A DNA stretch of 64,000 bases from Anomaloglossus baeobatrachus. Lineage: Eukaryota; Chordata; Amphibia; Anura; Aromobatidae. The notes beneath the pieces are model-generated. The model was given only the letters and a program-made list of their open reading frames with translations. It had not been told where the DNA came from and ran no database searches. Location of the stretch: positions 506,293,869 to 506,357,868 of the forward strand of contig NC_134354.1 of assembly GCF_048569485.1 (NCBI RefSeq). The letters are read 5' to 3'. Position numbers and translations under genes: made by a program. Shown here one piece after another: positions 22,987 through 34,076 of the stretch (positions are counted from its first letter, which is position 1; the number at the start of each line of letters is the position of its first letter).

Positions 22987-24155
22987 CTCTGATTAAATTC
23001 AACAACTACTGGATTTCTCTGGATTTCTCCACAGTTTGTAATCCCTCCAGATGAAAGCAAGCCAATCGAAATTCCCCTAAAATGTTGATTCTGACTACTG
23101 CTAATGTCCACTCCTTCCCATATAAAGCCGTTTCCTTCCTGGTTCAACCATACCTCAGGCCAAAGGGCTAATTTTTGTAAACACTATGCACATTGTGCAG
23201 TGGACAAAACAGGACAGTACTCCTACTCCAGCCTAACTTCTGTTTTTCATTGGAGGCCCTTGGGATGGTGACTTCCTGCGTCAACCATGACTCAGCCCAT
23301 AGGGTTAATTTTTGTAAACACTATGCACATTGTATAATAGACAAGTAGTTCTCAGCTTACCTGCCTCAGGCATGCTCCAGGACTTCAGGTGCAAAGTGTC
23401 CACCAGACAGGCTGAGTCAGGATGAATGCAGGTAATGGAAGAAAAAGCAGGTTGGGTTGAACAAAGCACTAGCAAAATAGTAAAAGTCATATTTTATTAG
23501 AATACATTAAAATAGAAAAACGGTTTTAGTATTATTAAATTGTGTTTGATTAAGGACTGTTTTTAATATTTTGTTTGAGGTCCGAAAGGCATTAGGTGCC
23601 CCAATGTCCACGATTTAATAACACTAAAACTTTTTCTATGTTAATGTAGTCTACTAAAAATTTGATTTCTACTATTTTGCTGAAGCTGTGTCCAACCCAA
23701 CCTGCTTTATCTTTCATTGCCTAGTATATGCACATTGTGCAGTGGACAAACCAGGACAGTAGTCCTACCAAACTAATATTTGTCATTGGAGACCCTTGTC
23801 ACGGGTTGTCCCGCATTGTGACTGAGATAAAGGATACATATTCAATAGAAATCTACTGTCAGTCACCATAGCTAGCAAAAAAACATACCTGGGTAGTCCC
23901 ACATTGTGACTGAGATAGGGAATCCATATTCGATAGCAATTTACAATGCTATCGAATATGTTGTTGAAAACTGATGGCCCTCTGAAAACTTGAATTGAGG
24001 ACCACAACTACTACAGTAGTCCTATGTAGATGATGTTTGTCATGGGAAGCCCTTGTCATGGTGTCTTCCTGCATCTATGACACAGCCCCCAGGAATAATT
24101 TTTAGAAATCCAATGCATATTGTGCACTCAACCAAGTACTAGAGTACATAATAAT
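22987..24155 (+). repeat. hAT 3' region
   Basis: Begins with the last hAT codons (TLIKFNNYWISLDF), then AT-rich 3' sequence containing two to three diverged copies of a block with GGCCCTTGG...GGTGACTTCCTGCGTC and ATGCACATTGTGCAGTGGAC (about 23160-23340, 23725-23800 and 24020-24140). An inverted-repeat MITE sits at 23425-23725. A duplicated stretch, CATTGTGACTGAGAT, lies at about 23815 and 23902. Confidence 0.55.
23425..23725. mobile_element. inverted-repeat MITE
   Basis: Arms of about 100-120 bp: GAAAAAGCAGGTTGGGTTGA with AGCAAAATAGTA on the left, and the complement on the right near 23640-23715. They meet around 23560. Flanks share no obvious target duplication. AT-rich and noncoding. Confidence 0.7.
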
Positions 24156-24317
24156 TAGAGTTGAGCGATGTTCGAGTCGAACGGTTTTCCAATTTCAAAT
24201 TCAAGTGATTTTGGGCGGTGTTCGAGTTGTTCGACGAGAACGATTTGTTTCAAGTTTGGCAGTTCGAGTTACCGTTCAATAACGGTTCGATCACCAAAGC
24301 GGGGCTTTTCACAGTAA

Positions 24318-24612
24318 GGCTATGTGCGCACGTTGTATATTTGCATGCATCCTGCATCCCCAGCACAATCCCTCTCTCTTTTCTACTCACCGATCATGGG
24401 CGCGAGGCTGCACGGCTGTCACAAAGCTCCGGCAGCTTTTCCTCTTTTGAAAATGGCTGTCGCTTCATTATTCAATCAGGTATTCCCTGCTTTCCCCGCC
24501 CACCGGTGCCCATGATTGGTTGCAGTCAGACACGCCCCCACGATGAGTGACAGCTGTCTCACTGCAACCAATCACAGCCGCTGGCGGGCGGGTCTATATC
24601 GTGCAGTAAAAT
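24318..24612 (+). mobile_element. MITE, left end only
   Basis: Starts TAA then GGCTATGTGCGCACG, as at 21956, but lacks the matching right end. Its body (CTCACCGATCATGGGCGCG, GACAGCTGTCTCACTGCAAC, TCTATATCGTGCAGT) is shared with 46318-46812. Confidence 0.65.
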
Positions 24613-24639
24613 ATATAAATAAATATTAAAAAAAAAATT

Positions 24640-25247
24640 TGGTTCCCCCCAATTTTGATACCAGCCAGGATAAAGCCACATGGCTGGAGGCTGGTATTGT
24701 CAGGATGCGGGGCGCCACATTATGGGGAGCCTACCACCCTAACAATATCAGCAGGCAGCCACCCGGAATTGCCGCATCCATTAGATGTGACAGTCCCGGG
24801 ACTCTACCCAGCTCATTCCGAATTGCCCTGGTGCGGTGGAAATCGGGGTAATAACGGGGTTTATCATGACAGGCATCTCCCCGAGATACCTTCCATGATT
24901 AACCTGTAAGTAAATAAACACATACGCCCGAAAAAATCATTTATTTGGAATAAAAAACACCCTCTTTCACCATTTTATTAAAATCCCCAAATACCCCTCC
25001 AGGTCCGACGTAATCAACAGCGGTCCCGCGACGCATCCACCTCTGCTACATGAAGCTGACAAGAGCGCCGTAGAACACGAGCACTCTGTGTCAGATCCAC
25101 GGAGCAATGAAGTGAGCCGTGCTGTCAGCAGGGACGTCACTGAGGTAATGCCTGCGTGTGCGGTGACGATGGGGGTTGTAGTGCCTGCGTGTGTGCGGTG
25201 ATGAATGCGGTACTGCCAGTGTTTGCCATCCTATCCGCCCATCCATC
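24640..25247. repeat. 6-kb element, left arm interior
   Basis: GGTTCCCCCCAATTTTGATA, CCAGCCAGGATAAAGCC and CATTAGATGTGACAGTCCC are motifs I associate with a widespread amphibian repeat. A similar noncoding block makes up the right arm (28680-29400). No gene seen. Confidence 0.5.
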
Positions 25248-26358
25248 TGTGTCGCCCCGTGGCCCCATTACCTTCTTGTCATCTCAGGGTCTTTGGGGAC
25301 GGCGCGTCCTGGGTCCTTCTGGTCAGGTAGGTTGACTTCTATAGGATTCATGACGCCACTCTCGGTATTGCGGTCAGGGCGACTGCCACTGCAGATTAGG
25401 GGATGCCTGGGGCTGATGTTGAGTGCAGTTATATGTGGTGGCCTCCCAAGAGTGAGGCTGGCCCCAGGGCCCGGTGTAGGTGTAGGTGTGTAGTACCACA
25501 GGTCGCAGAAGAACTCACACGCACAACAGGGATGTCTTTCAGGGTTTTTACTCACTTCAGATGGCAGTGGTGAGTTAACCCAGGCGATGCTGTGATGCTC
25601 CAAGTGAGAACCAGGCTCCTTCAGGCTGACTTAGGGGATGGCTACTGACTCGCCTTCCTAGCCCTCTTGTTTTTGTGGTGACCCAGACTTGTAGTCCTAG
25701 GGGGTCACCCAGGGAAGTTGCTTCCGCCTGTTCTCCCCTTTTCGGCCCGTTTGCTTGTAGCCTGGACCAGGTAACTCCAGCTGCTTGCCTCTTGTTCCTA
25801 TGGGCCCTCTCGTTGCTATGTGGCTGCAGACTCTATGTTGGTGAGGTGAAGGGCATGAAGTGCCCCCACCAGCAGGTTGAGCAGGCCAACTGAATGGGCC
25901 CCTGCTCTGGGGACCTGTAACCCCGTGTGGGCCTGGTTCACCTGGCAGTCCCCATACTCAGCCACCCCTTTGCTCTCCTGATTCGGGTGGTTTTCGGGCG
26001 GCACTATCACATGACCGTTCTCCCCCGCCAGTAACCACTGCACCTGCAGTGTCTGACTAGTGACCGCCTGCAGGGAGCCTCCTTGCGACTGCTCTCTCTC
26101 CATGAGCTTCACTAACTGACTGGCTCACTGCTCCCTCCTCTCTGTGCCTGCCTCCGCAACTTAGCAACCAGCCTCTCTACCACACCCCTTGAGTGGAGAT
26201 GGAGAACACGCCCCCTCCTGGATTCCCCAGGGATCCCTTCAAAGGTCACTGTGGGAGACCTGGTTACTTCGTGCCTGTGCGTCCACACCCCGGTCAGCCT
26301 TCTGGATTACCTGTGTTGTACTGCCCCTAGCATGGGTGTAGTACTCAGTGGTGCTACA
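25248..26358 (-). mobile_element. solo LTR (fossil)
   Basis: 1111 bp with TGTGTCGCC...GTGCTACA ends and a 4-bp CATC duplication (25244-25247 and 26359-26362). The insertion lies within a CATC array, so the duplication is weak evidence. Length, TG...CA ends and a shared TGACGCCAC stretch relate it to the LTR at 2057-3167. No internal region remains on either side. Age cannot be given from a single LTR. Confidence 0.65.
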
Positions 26359-26630
26359 CATCCATCCATCTGCCCATCTATCCATCCATCCATCCGCCCA
26401 TCCATTCCCCCATCCATTCCCCCATCCATCCGCTCATCCATCCATCCATCCGCTCATCCATCGATCCATCCATCCGCTCATCCATCGATCCATGCATCCG
26501 CCCATCCATCCATGCATCCGCCCATCCATCCATGCATCCGCCCATCCATCCATCCGCCCATCCATCCATCCATCCATCCATCCGCCCATCCATCCATCCG
26601 CCCATCCATCCATCCGCCCATCCACCCAGT
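26359..26630. repeat. CATC microsatellite with CGCC variant
   Basis: (ATCC)n with regular CCGC and GCTC interruptions (CATCCATCCGCCCATCCATC). The solo LTR entered its left edge, leaving only ATCCGCCCATCCATC on the far side. Confidence 0.95.
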
Positions 26631-26944
26631 CCATGTGAAAAGAGACGGATGGCACTCACAAAATATGCAGTAAATAAAGCTGTTTTATTCGACCATCAGG
26701 TCAGGGGGAAAGGCATGGCCTTTCATTGGAATGAGCACCGTGGCCAGAATGCAAGGAAATTTACAAGCCATATAATGCGTGTATAAACCTGAAATAGGAA
26801 GATTGAGTGGTTAGCTTGCTGAATGGTGCGAGTGTTTCCTCCATTCACCATCCATCCATCCATCCTTGCAGCTGAACAATCTGCTTCTAGATTCTCTACT
26901 GCAGGTTAGAGGTCAAGATTACCAAATCTTCCTATGCTTTCCAT

Positions 26945-27020
26945 TAGAGGCAGTGGCTCAATGGCTAGAGCTACTGCCTAAGGAGAGTAAGTACACGAGT
27001 TTGAGTCCTGGTAAAGAATT
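26945..27020 (+). ncRNA. tRNA-like segment (SINE head or tRNA relic)
   Basis: TGGCTCAATGGC at 26954-26965 resembles the tRNA A box, and AGTTTGAGTCC at about 26998-27008 resembles the B box at a normal distance. A TTTAATTTTTTTTT stretch follows. The acceptor stem does not pair well, so this is not a working tRNA. It is more likely a tRNA-derived SINE head. Confidence 0.45.
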
Positions 27021-27159
27021 TAATTTTTTTTTAATTGTAAATTATAATTATTATTTATAATTATAATCTAATTTAATTATGCACTGAGGGGAGGAGCCGG
27101 ACATCAGCTGTGAGCCGCGGGACACACCTCTAAAATCGGAGCAGTTCACGGAATGAGGC

Positions 27160-28290
27160 TGCATTGCTCTCTCCTCTCTCTCTTCTCTCTCTTCTCTCTC
27201 TCCCTCTCTTTCTCTCTCTCTCTTTCTCTCTTTTTCTCTCCCTCTTTCTCCCTCTTTTTCCCCTCTCTCTCACTCTCTTTCTCTCTCTCTCTTTCTCTCT
27301 CTCTTTTTCTCTTTTTCTCTCTTTCTCTTTCTCTCTCTCTCTTTTTCCCTCTTTTCTCTGTCTTTCTCTCTCTCTCTCTTTTTCTCCCTTTTTTCTCTCT
27401 CTCTCTTTTTCTCTTTCTTTTTCTCTCTCTCTCTTTCTCTTTCTTTCTCTCTCCTTTTCTCTCTTTCTCTTTCTCTCTCTCTCTTTTTTTCTCCCTTTTC
27501 TCTCTCTCACTTTTTCTCTCACTCTTTTCTCTCTTTTTCCCTCTCTCTCTTTTTCTCTCTCTTTTACGCTCTCTCTCTCTCTTTTTCTCTCTTTTTCTCT
27601 CTGTCTTTTTCTCTTTCTTTCTCTCTTTTTCTCTCTCTCTCTTTCTCTCTCTTTTTCTTTTTTTTCCGCTCTCTCCTCTCTCTTCTCTCTCTCTTCTCTC
27701 TCCCTCTCTTTTCTTTCTCTCTCTCCCTCTCTCTTTTCTCTTTCTCTCTCTCCTCTCTCTCTTCTCTCTTTTTCTCCCTTTTCTCTCTCACACTTTTTCT
27801 CTCTCTTTTTCTCTCTTTTCCCTCTCTCTCTCTTTTTTTCCTCTCTCTTTTACTCTCTCTCTGTCTCTCTCTTTTTCTCTCTCTCTCTTTTTCTCTCTCT
27901 CTCTTTTACTCTCTTTTTCCCTCTCTCTTTCTTTTTCTCTCTCTTTTTCTCTCTTTTCCCTCTCTCTCTTTCTCTCTCTTTTTCTCTGTCTTTTTCTATC
28001 TCTCTCTTTTTCTCTCTCTTTTTCTCTCTCTCTCTTTTTCTCTCTCTTTTTCTCTCTCTCTTTTTCTCTCTTTTTCTCTCTCTCTTTTTTCCCCCTCTTT
28101 CTCCTCTCTCTTCTCTCGCCCCCTCTCTTTTCTCTCTCTCTTCTCTCTCTCTCCCTCTCTCTTTTCTCTTTCTCTCTCTTCTCTCTCCTCTTTCTCCCTC
28201 TCTCTCTTCTCTTCTCTCTCTCTTTCCTCTCTCTCTTTTCTCCCTCTCTTTTCTCTCTCTTCTCTATCTTTTCTTTCTCTTTTCTCTCAC
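27160..28290. repeat. 1.1-kb polypyrimidine tract
   Basis: Over 1.1 kb of almost pure C/T (CTCTCT and TTTTTCTC runs) on the plus strand, with only scattered purines. It is open in most frames, which gives long Ser/Leu/Phe-only frames on plus and Arg/Glu/Lys-only frames on minus. None is a gene. Confidence 0.97.
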
Positions 28291-30155
28291 ACCTGGCGAT
28301 GATCAGCTGATGCGGTCACCTGACGGATTCAGCTGTCACTATAAGTTGAGCGGTGAGGCCGGCTTTTTACCGCCCAGCTGGCTAAGCTATCAGCTGCTGC
28401 TGTCAGACAGGAGTCTGCACAGAAGTGTGTAGTTTTTTTTTTGCACTGATGCATCAGCTGATTATATAAAAGCCTTTTATACAATCAGCTGATTGTATAA
28501 AAGCCTTTTATACAATCAGCTGCTATGTCATGTGATTCAGGCCCTTGAACTGACACATCATCTGATCGCTTTGCCTTCCAGCAAACCGGTCAGATGATAT
28601 TGGATCCGGATTGGACGGCGCGGGACCCTTGACCCAGAATTACTGTGGATGGAGGTTCTTTATTTCAATAAAGATGGAGTCACTAATTGTGTTGTGTTTT
28701 ATTTCTAATAAAAATATTTTTCTGTGTGTTGTGTTTTTTTTTTATCTGTACTAGAAATTCATGGTGGCCATGTCTAATATCGGCGTGACACCATGAATTT
28801 CGGGCTTAGGGCCAGTTGATAATATACAGCTAGCCCTAACCCCATTATTACCCAGAGAGCCACCCGTCATCAGGGCAGCTGGAGAGTTGGATACAGCGCC
28901 ATAAGATGGCGTTTCTATGAAAGCGCTATTTTCTGGGGCGGCTGCGGACTGCAATTCGCAGCAGAGGGTCCCAGAAAGCTCGGGCGAACCTGTGCTGCGG
29001 ATTCCAATCCCCAGCTGCCTAGTTGTACCTGGCTGGACACAAAAATGGAGCAAAGCTCATGTCGATTTTTTCTTTAATTTCATGAAATTCATGAAATAAT
29101 TAAAAAAAAGGGCTTCCCTATTTTTTTGTTCCCAGCCGGGTACAAATAGGCATCTGGGGGTTGGGGAAAGCCGTACCTGCCTGCTGTACCTGGCTAGCAT
29201 ACAAAAATATGGCGAAGCCCACGTCATTTTTTTGGTGGGCAAAAAACTCCTGCATACAGTCCTGGATGGAGTATGCTCAGCCTTGTAGTTCTGGGTTAAT
29301 ACTAGCTTTGTTTCACTAGCTAATATTAAGCCAGAGATTCTTAATGTCAGGCAAGTTTGACCCGGCCATTAAGAATCTCCAATAAAGGGTTAAAAAAAGA
29401 CACCACACAGAGAAAAAAATACTTGAATAGATATAAATACACAGACACACTTAGAGACTCCATGTTTATTACTCCCTCTCAGCCCTCCACGATCCTGGTC
29501 TTCTGTCTTCTTTCTCCTTCAACCCATGCAGCTCTGCTACATCAGACAGCCCTGCATGGCAGGAAGACGCTGCTCCCGTGCAGTCTAATCACTCAGTGAG
29601 TGAGCAGAGGCTGTGGGCTGTAAGCGGTGATGTCACCGCTGCCACCATTGCTAAAGTAATCTGACAGGCGGGTTACTATAGCAACGGTGCTCCGATCATG
29701 TGATTCCCAGTGCCGCAATTCACTGGCTGTGGCAGCCAGTCCCTGCATGTGGGCTGACTCTGTAAAGAGCGCCGACATGCAGGAACGGGGAAGCTGACCA
29801 TGTGCCAGAGCATCTCGCCGGTACACGGAGATGCTGGAACGAGCACCGCGTACCTGAGAGATGCACTGATAGGACCTAGCATGACGTCTAGCCATGTGAC
29901 CAGTCTGTAGCCAATGAGATAATAGACACGTGACTGTTTACATGGTATGACGATGACACGGAAGGTCCTATCATCAGTGCTGGTTACCAGGAGGGCGCAG
30001 CGAATATCGGAAGGAAAAGAGGCAGGCGACAGAGTGCAGGATGCGTCGCGGGGACCTGTAAGTATAATGGCAATGTTTATTAACTGTATGTGTATATGTA
30101 TAATGTGTTTTTATGTGTTTGCCTGCCATTATTTTCAATGGGGTTCGAAGGTGTT
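28291..30155. repeat. 6-kb element, right half
   Basis: No gene seen. 28460-28525 holds two copies of a palindromic TATAAAAGCCTTTTATACAA unit joined by CAGCTGAT. 28680-29400 repeats the style of the left arm (CCATGAATTTC, GGCTTAGGG, CCCAGCCGGGTACAAATAGG). 29590-29940 contains CpG-rich sequence. 30120-30221 forms the right inverted end with TTCGTCGAAC motifs. Confidence 0.45.
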
Positions 30156-30231
30156 CGTCGAACTAAGCCGCCGTTCGACGAACCGAACTGAACTCGAACA
30201 CTAGGGGGTGGCTCAACACTAATAATAATAT

Positions 30232-30464
30232 GTTTTAGGCTTTATAGTGGTATTAATTCCACAGCACTTTACATACAATAGCAACACTGTCCCCATTGGA
30301 GCTCACAATACAGTATAAATTCCCTACCAGTATGTTTTTGGAGTGTGGGAGGAACCCCACACAATCATGGGGAGAACATGCAGATAGTGTCATTAGTGAG
30401 ATTTGAACCCAGGACCCCAGCGCTGCAAAACTGCAGTGCTAACCACTGAGCCACCGTGCCACTC
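30232..30464 (-). mobile_element. tRNA-like SINE
   Basis: On the minus strand it starts near 30464 with an A-box-like GTGGCTCAGTGGTTAGC (30454-30438) and a B-box-like GGGTTCAAATCTC (about 30410-30398). The body holds GTTCTCCCCATGATTG, CTCCCACACTCCAAAAACAT and CAATGGGGACAGTGTTGC, and the tail ends TAATACCACTATAAAG. I recognise this as a common amphibian SINE type; the exact family name is uncertain. Confidence 0.8.
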
Positions 30465-30769
30465 TATCAACGAAATATCAATCAACAAGTCTTCCTATAT
30501 AATCTGGGGAATATTGCCAATAAATATTTCTGAGTCACTTGGAGGAGCTTCTCCAACCCATCCTGGAGGGGGGGCACCATATATCCTTTGTCCATTCTGT
30601 TGCACAAGTGATATATTTGAGCTCGTCATCCAGTTTACTAGTGTAGCTGTATTTTTTCTATTGGCAGAGTTTAGTGGCTGCAGTCACTGCTCCCTTCTTG
30701 TACTCCATGTCACTTGTCCTTCTTCACTGTTGTTTCTGCCCTTAAATGAGTTAACTAAGTGAGTGAGGG

Positions 30770-31600
30770 CCCTACGATATGAATAAGGGAGGGCATGCAT
30801 TCTCAAATGTACAGAAGAGGGCACTCCAAAATTTATAGAGGAGGGCCCTTCCAAACGTATGTTACTGGGCCATCTTAGGGCCCTCACTAAACTCAGGTTT
30901 CTTGACACCTGCAGGCCTTCTGGAAACTTGAGGGCTGTAGAATGACTTGGTGGAAGAGGAAGAGGGTAAAGCCCACTGCCACAATGGGCACATTGTACCT
31001 GCTATGGAATATGTATTCCACTATCTGGGTCTCAATGAGGGAGAGACCGCCCAAATGTATAAGAAAGAGCAGTGCTTCCCAAACATATGTTATTGGGCCA
31101 CCTCTAGGTGCTCACCAAACTCAGATTTCCTGACACCTGCAGGCCCTCTGAAAACTTGAATTGAGGGCTGCAAAATGTCATGGTGGAAAAGGAGGAAGAG
31201 GGTAAGCCCAATGCTACAATGGACACATTGTAAACTGCTGTGGAATATGTATTCCACCATCTGAGTCTCAATGAGGTAGGGACTGCCCAAATGGATAAGT
31301 AAGAGCAGTCCCTACCAAACGTATGTTACTGGGCTACCTCTGGGTGCTCTCCAAGCTCAGGTTTCCTGACACCTGCAGGCCCTCTGAAAGCTTTAATTGA
31401 GGGCTGCAGAATGACATGGTGGAGTAAAAGGGGGATGAGGGTAAAGCGCACCTCCACAATGGGCACATTGTAAACTGCTATGGAATATGTATTCCACTAT
31501 CTTAATCTCAATGAGGGAGGTACCGTCCAAATGTATAAGTAACAGAAGTCCCTCCAAAACGTATGTTACAGGACCACTTGAGGTCCCTCAGGTCAAAGAT
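30770..31600. repeat. tandem array, about 3.5 units of 228-236 bp
   Basis: The anchor TGACACCTGCAGGCC falls near 30903, 31131 and 31367. Units contain GGGCACATTGTA, GGAATATGTATTCCACTATCT and GTCTCAATGAGGGAG. The stretch GGCCCTCTGAAAACTTGAAT also occurs at about 23960, so the array may be displaced 3' sequence of the old hAT. Confidence 0.85.
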
Positions 31601-31899
31601 CAACATATCAACTGGCACTTATAGCTGGCCTTGTAAAGTGCTGGGGAACTAGAAATTATGTATGACAGAGGAATCTACAAAATGTATAAGTCAGAACCCT
31701 CCCAATTGTAAAAGTAAAAAAAAAAGCCAAAACACTACGTGTGAACAAACGCTAAAAGTGATATTTTGTTTCTATGGTTTATTTAGCTTTATATACAAGT
31801 GATTATGCAGGAAAAGCTGTTTCTTAACCCTTTTGGCCCGTAAAATGCAATTTAGGTTAGGCTTGGTAGGTGTTCTTGTGCATCTGTAAAAGTGGCGTA

Positions 31900-32176
31900 A
31901 TACTGTGACATCCTTATTCCCAGAAACCATATGTGAGTCAGAAATGCATGCAGGCATAATCTCCAGGCTCTCCCCATTCCGTTTCATCACTTTCCCATCC
32001 ATTTCAGCCTTTTCCTCAAGCCCCCAGACCTCTATGTTGGGTCCAGCAGAAAATTACTCAAATTTCCCATTGACTTGCATTGTACTTGCTATTCGGAACG
32101 AATACGCGAGTATTACTGTACAATGTACTCGTTACGAGTATAATGATTACGAATATTATGGTACTCACTCATCTCT
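31900..32176 (-). mobile_element. MITE fragment
   Basis: On the minus strand it begins TCTAGAGATGAGTGAGTACC at 32176, followed by CGTAATCATTATACTCG and CCAACATAGAGGTCTGGGGG. Only one end is present. I associate the family with frogs; no coding content. Confidence 0.5.
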
Positions 32177-32534
32177 AGATGTCACCTATAAAGGTACATA
32201 GAACTAAGGGTGAATTTACACTGCATGATCATAGCTTATAAATGATCTATATGAAGCTGATCAACAGTGATTTAATAGCCAGCTGAAACAGTGATATATG
32301 ATCAGTTTGTGAGAGTAGAATGACATTGTTCTCTGCAGCACATTTTTACACAGAATAATGGGCTTCTGAGAATAATGATATTTAAAAATCATTTCAGCCA
32401 ATGAACAAACATTTTGCTGCTGTATCAGGTGATTGGCAGCCTGTTTAGACAAACCAATATTCAGTGCAATATAATTGTAAATGCTAGAGGCTGATCTGAC
32501 ATTGTAATTAATCATACTAGATGTGGCACTCTAT

Positions 32535-32900
32535 TTCTATACTAATGATGGTTCTGGTGATATATCTATGTACTCACCCTGGCTCTAGTGTTTTATTCAT
32601 GAACATATGAAGGTTCTGGTGCTTTATTCATGTACTAATGGTGGTTTTGGCTATGTATTCCTTTACTAATGGTATGCTGGTGATTTATTTATGTACTAAT
32701 AATGGTTCAGGTGCAGTAGTTATCTACTGATGGTGAGTGTGGTGCTGAATTCATGTACTCACGGTGGTTCTAAAGCTGTATTCATGTACAATGGGGGTTT
32801 AGGACTGTGGTTTTGGTGCTATATTCCTGTATTAATAACAGTTATTTTGCTGTATTAATTTACTGATGACAGTTCTAGTACTGTACTGTAATCATGTACA
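32535..32900. repeat. degenerate tandem repeat, about 40-bp unit
   Basis: Diverged copies of TTCATGTACTAATGGTGGTT then CTGGTGCTGTA. A further stray unit lies at about 33215-33280. Old array with no coding content. Confidence 0.7.
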
Positions 32901-33500
32901 AAGAAAAAAATACAGCAGCACTCTGTATACGCTATGATGTATGCATACATTGAATGTATGAAATTTAAACTGCATTACTACTATATAGAATATACTTATA
33001 TATCAAGGTTCCTAGCGCACAAATGGGCTAATTCATGTGTGGCCACCAACCACTGCAAGGCAACTTTTCAATAGTAAGAGACTAAACCTAAAATTTATCA
33101 AACATGCCTCTCCTGGGCTATAAGCTTACACACTTAAACAGCAGGACAGATCAATGTAGGAGCTAGCATTAATGAAAAACAGCCTTAGGTTGATGGGGGT
33201 AGTGCTCAGTCAAATATATGTATTAAGGGTGATTATGGTTCTATATTTATATATTGATGGTAGTTCTGGTGATGTAATCTTTCATTTATTAGATGTGACA
33301 ATAGATCATTATTAACTCAGTGTGCTGTCCCTTGCACAATCAGACAACACAAAACTGAAAATACAGCCGTTTGAACAAGGCCAAATCAGCTAAACGAGTG
33401 TCTAACTACAGCTTCCCATACATTATAGAAAGCTGTCTAAATGTTTGGTGAGCAGCTATTTCACTTCATTCTCTCACACACAGTAGAGTTTGCACTGTTT

Positions 33501-34076
33501 AGTAGAGATGAGCGAACCTGAGGCTCAAGGTTCGGGTTTGGAAGCTGACTTACAAAAAAACAAGGTCCGGGCTCGAGGTTCGAGTGAGTGACGATTACAT
33601 ACATTCAAGCGAGCAGTGCTGTGCTTGGGTGTATGAGTGATGCACATCCCTGTGCAAACCACGTGCAGTGTTTGAATGGCTCACATTTGGAGTAAAATCA
33701 GCGTGATCAGATGGAGTGTACACACACAAACCTAAAAAAAAACCTATACACCCCACTCACGCTGCCCTAGAAGTGTTTTGCTTATGGGCCATTAGCAAAA
33801 CACTTCCGGGGCAGGGTGGGGATTTTTTTTTAAAAAACTTGGGGGGGGTTTGTGTGTGTTCACTACATATGATCACGCTGATTTTACCCCAAATGTGAAC
33901 CAATCAAACACTGCATGCGGCTTGCACAGGGCTGAGCATCACTCATACTCAAGCACAGCGCTGCTCGCTTGAGAGGTTCTTACTCGTCATTTGATCGAAC
34001 CTCGAAACCGAACCTTGTTTTTTGGAAGTCGGTTTCCAAACCTCGAACCTCAAGCCTCAGGTTCGCTCATCTCTAC
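33501..34076. mobile_element. full-length foldback MITE
   Basis: 576 bp, nearly symmetrical. Each end reads AGTAGAGATGAGCGAACCTG inward, with arms of about 270 bp meeting near 33780-33800. No clear target duplication. No reading frame of note; the GGGGG/AAAAA runs sit at the centre. Confidence 0.85.

Larger units (their letters stand above)
4893..24155 (+). mobile_element. old hAT/BED-finger transposon, broken into pieces
   Basis: An autonomous-type hAT element, all pieces on the plus strand. The 5' leader (about 4893-5800) has a TTTATAAAAG box near 5087. Coding pieces lie at 5799-7827, 9471-9868, 13107-13470, 18144-18293, 21861-21955 and 22311-22414, with a short C-terminal remnant just after 22986 and a 3' region to 24155. 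They are separated by a Tc1 element, a CR1 LINE, a TTAA element, a Kolobok-like element and two MITEs. The right end is unclear: the repeat block at 30770-31600 shares a stretch with 23960-24010 and may be more of its 3' region. Terminal repeats were not found. Frameshifts and stops in the first piece show that it is dead. Confidence 0.75.
24156..30221. mobile_element. 6-kb hAT-like nonautonomous element
   Basis: Ends TAGAGTTGAGCGATGTTCGA on the left and, in reverse, TAGTGTTGAGCCACCCCCTA on the right, followed inward by TTCGAG/TTCGACGAAC-rich sequence on both sides. An 8-bp ATAATAAT duplication (24148-24155 and 30222-30229) fits hAT but is low-complexity. Carries a MITE left end, a solo LTR, a CATC array, a tRNA-like segment and a long polypyrimidine tract. 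No transposase. Confidence 0.7.

Noticed and set aside
26251-26673. His/Pro/Ser-rich frame of 140 codons
   Set aside because: Encoded by the CATC microsatellite.
27153-28432. Frames of 385-422 codons made of Ser, Leu and Phe (and Arg/Glu/Lys frames on minus)
   Set aside because: Pure consequence of the polypyrimidine tract, which lacks stop codons.
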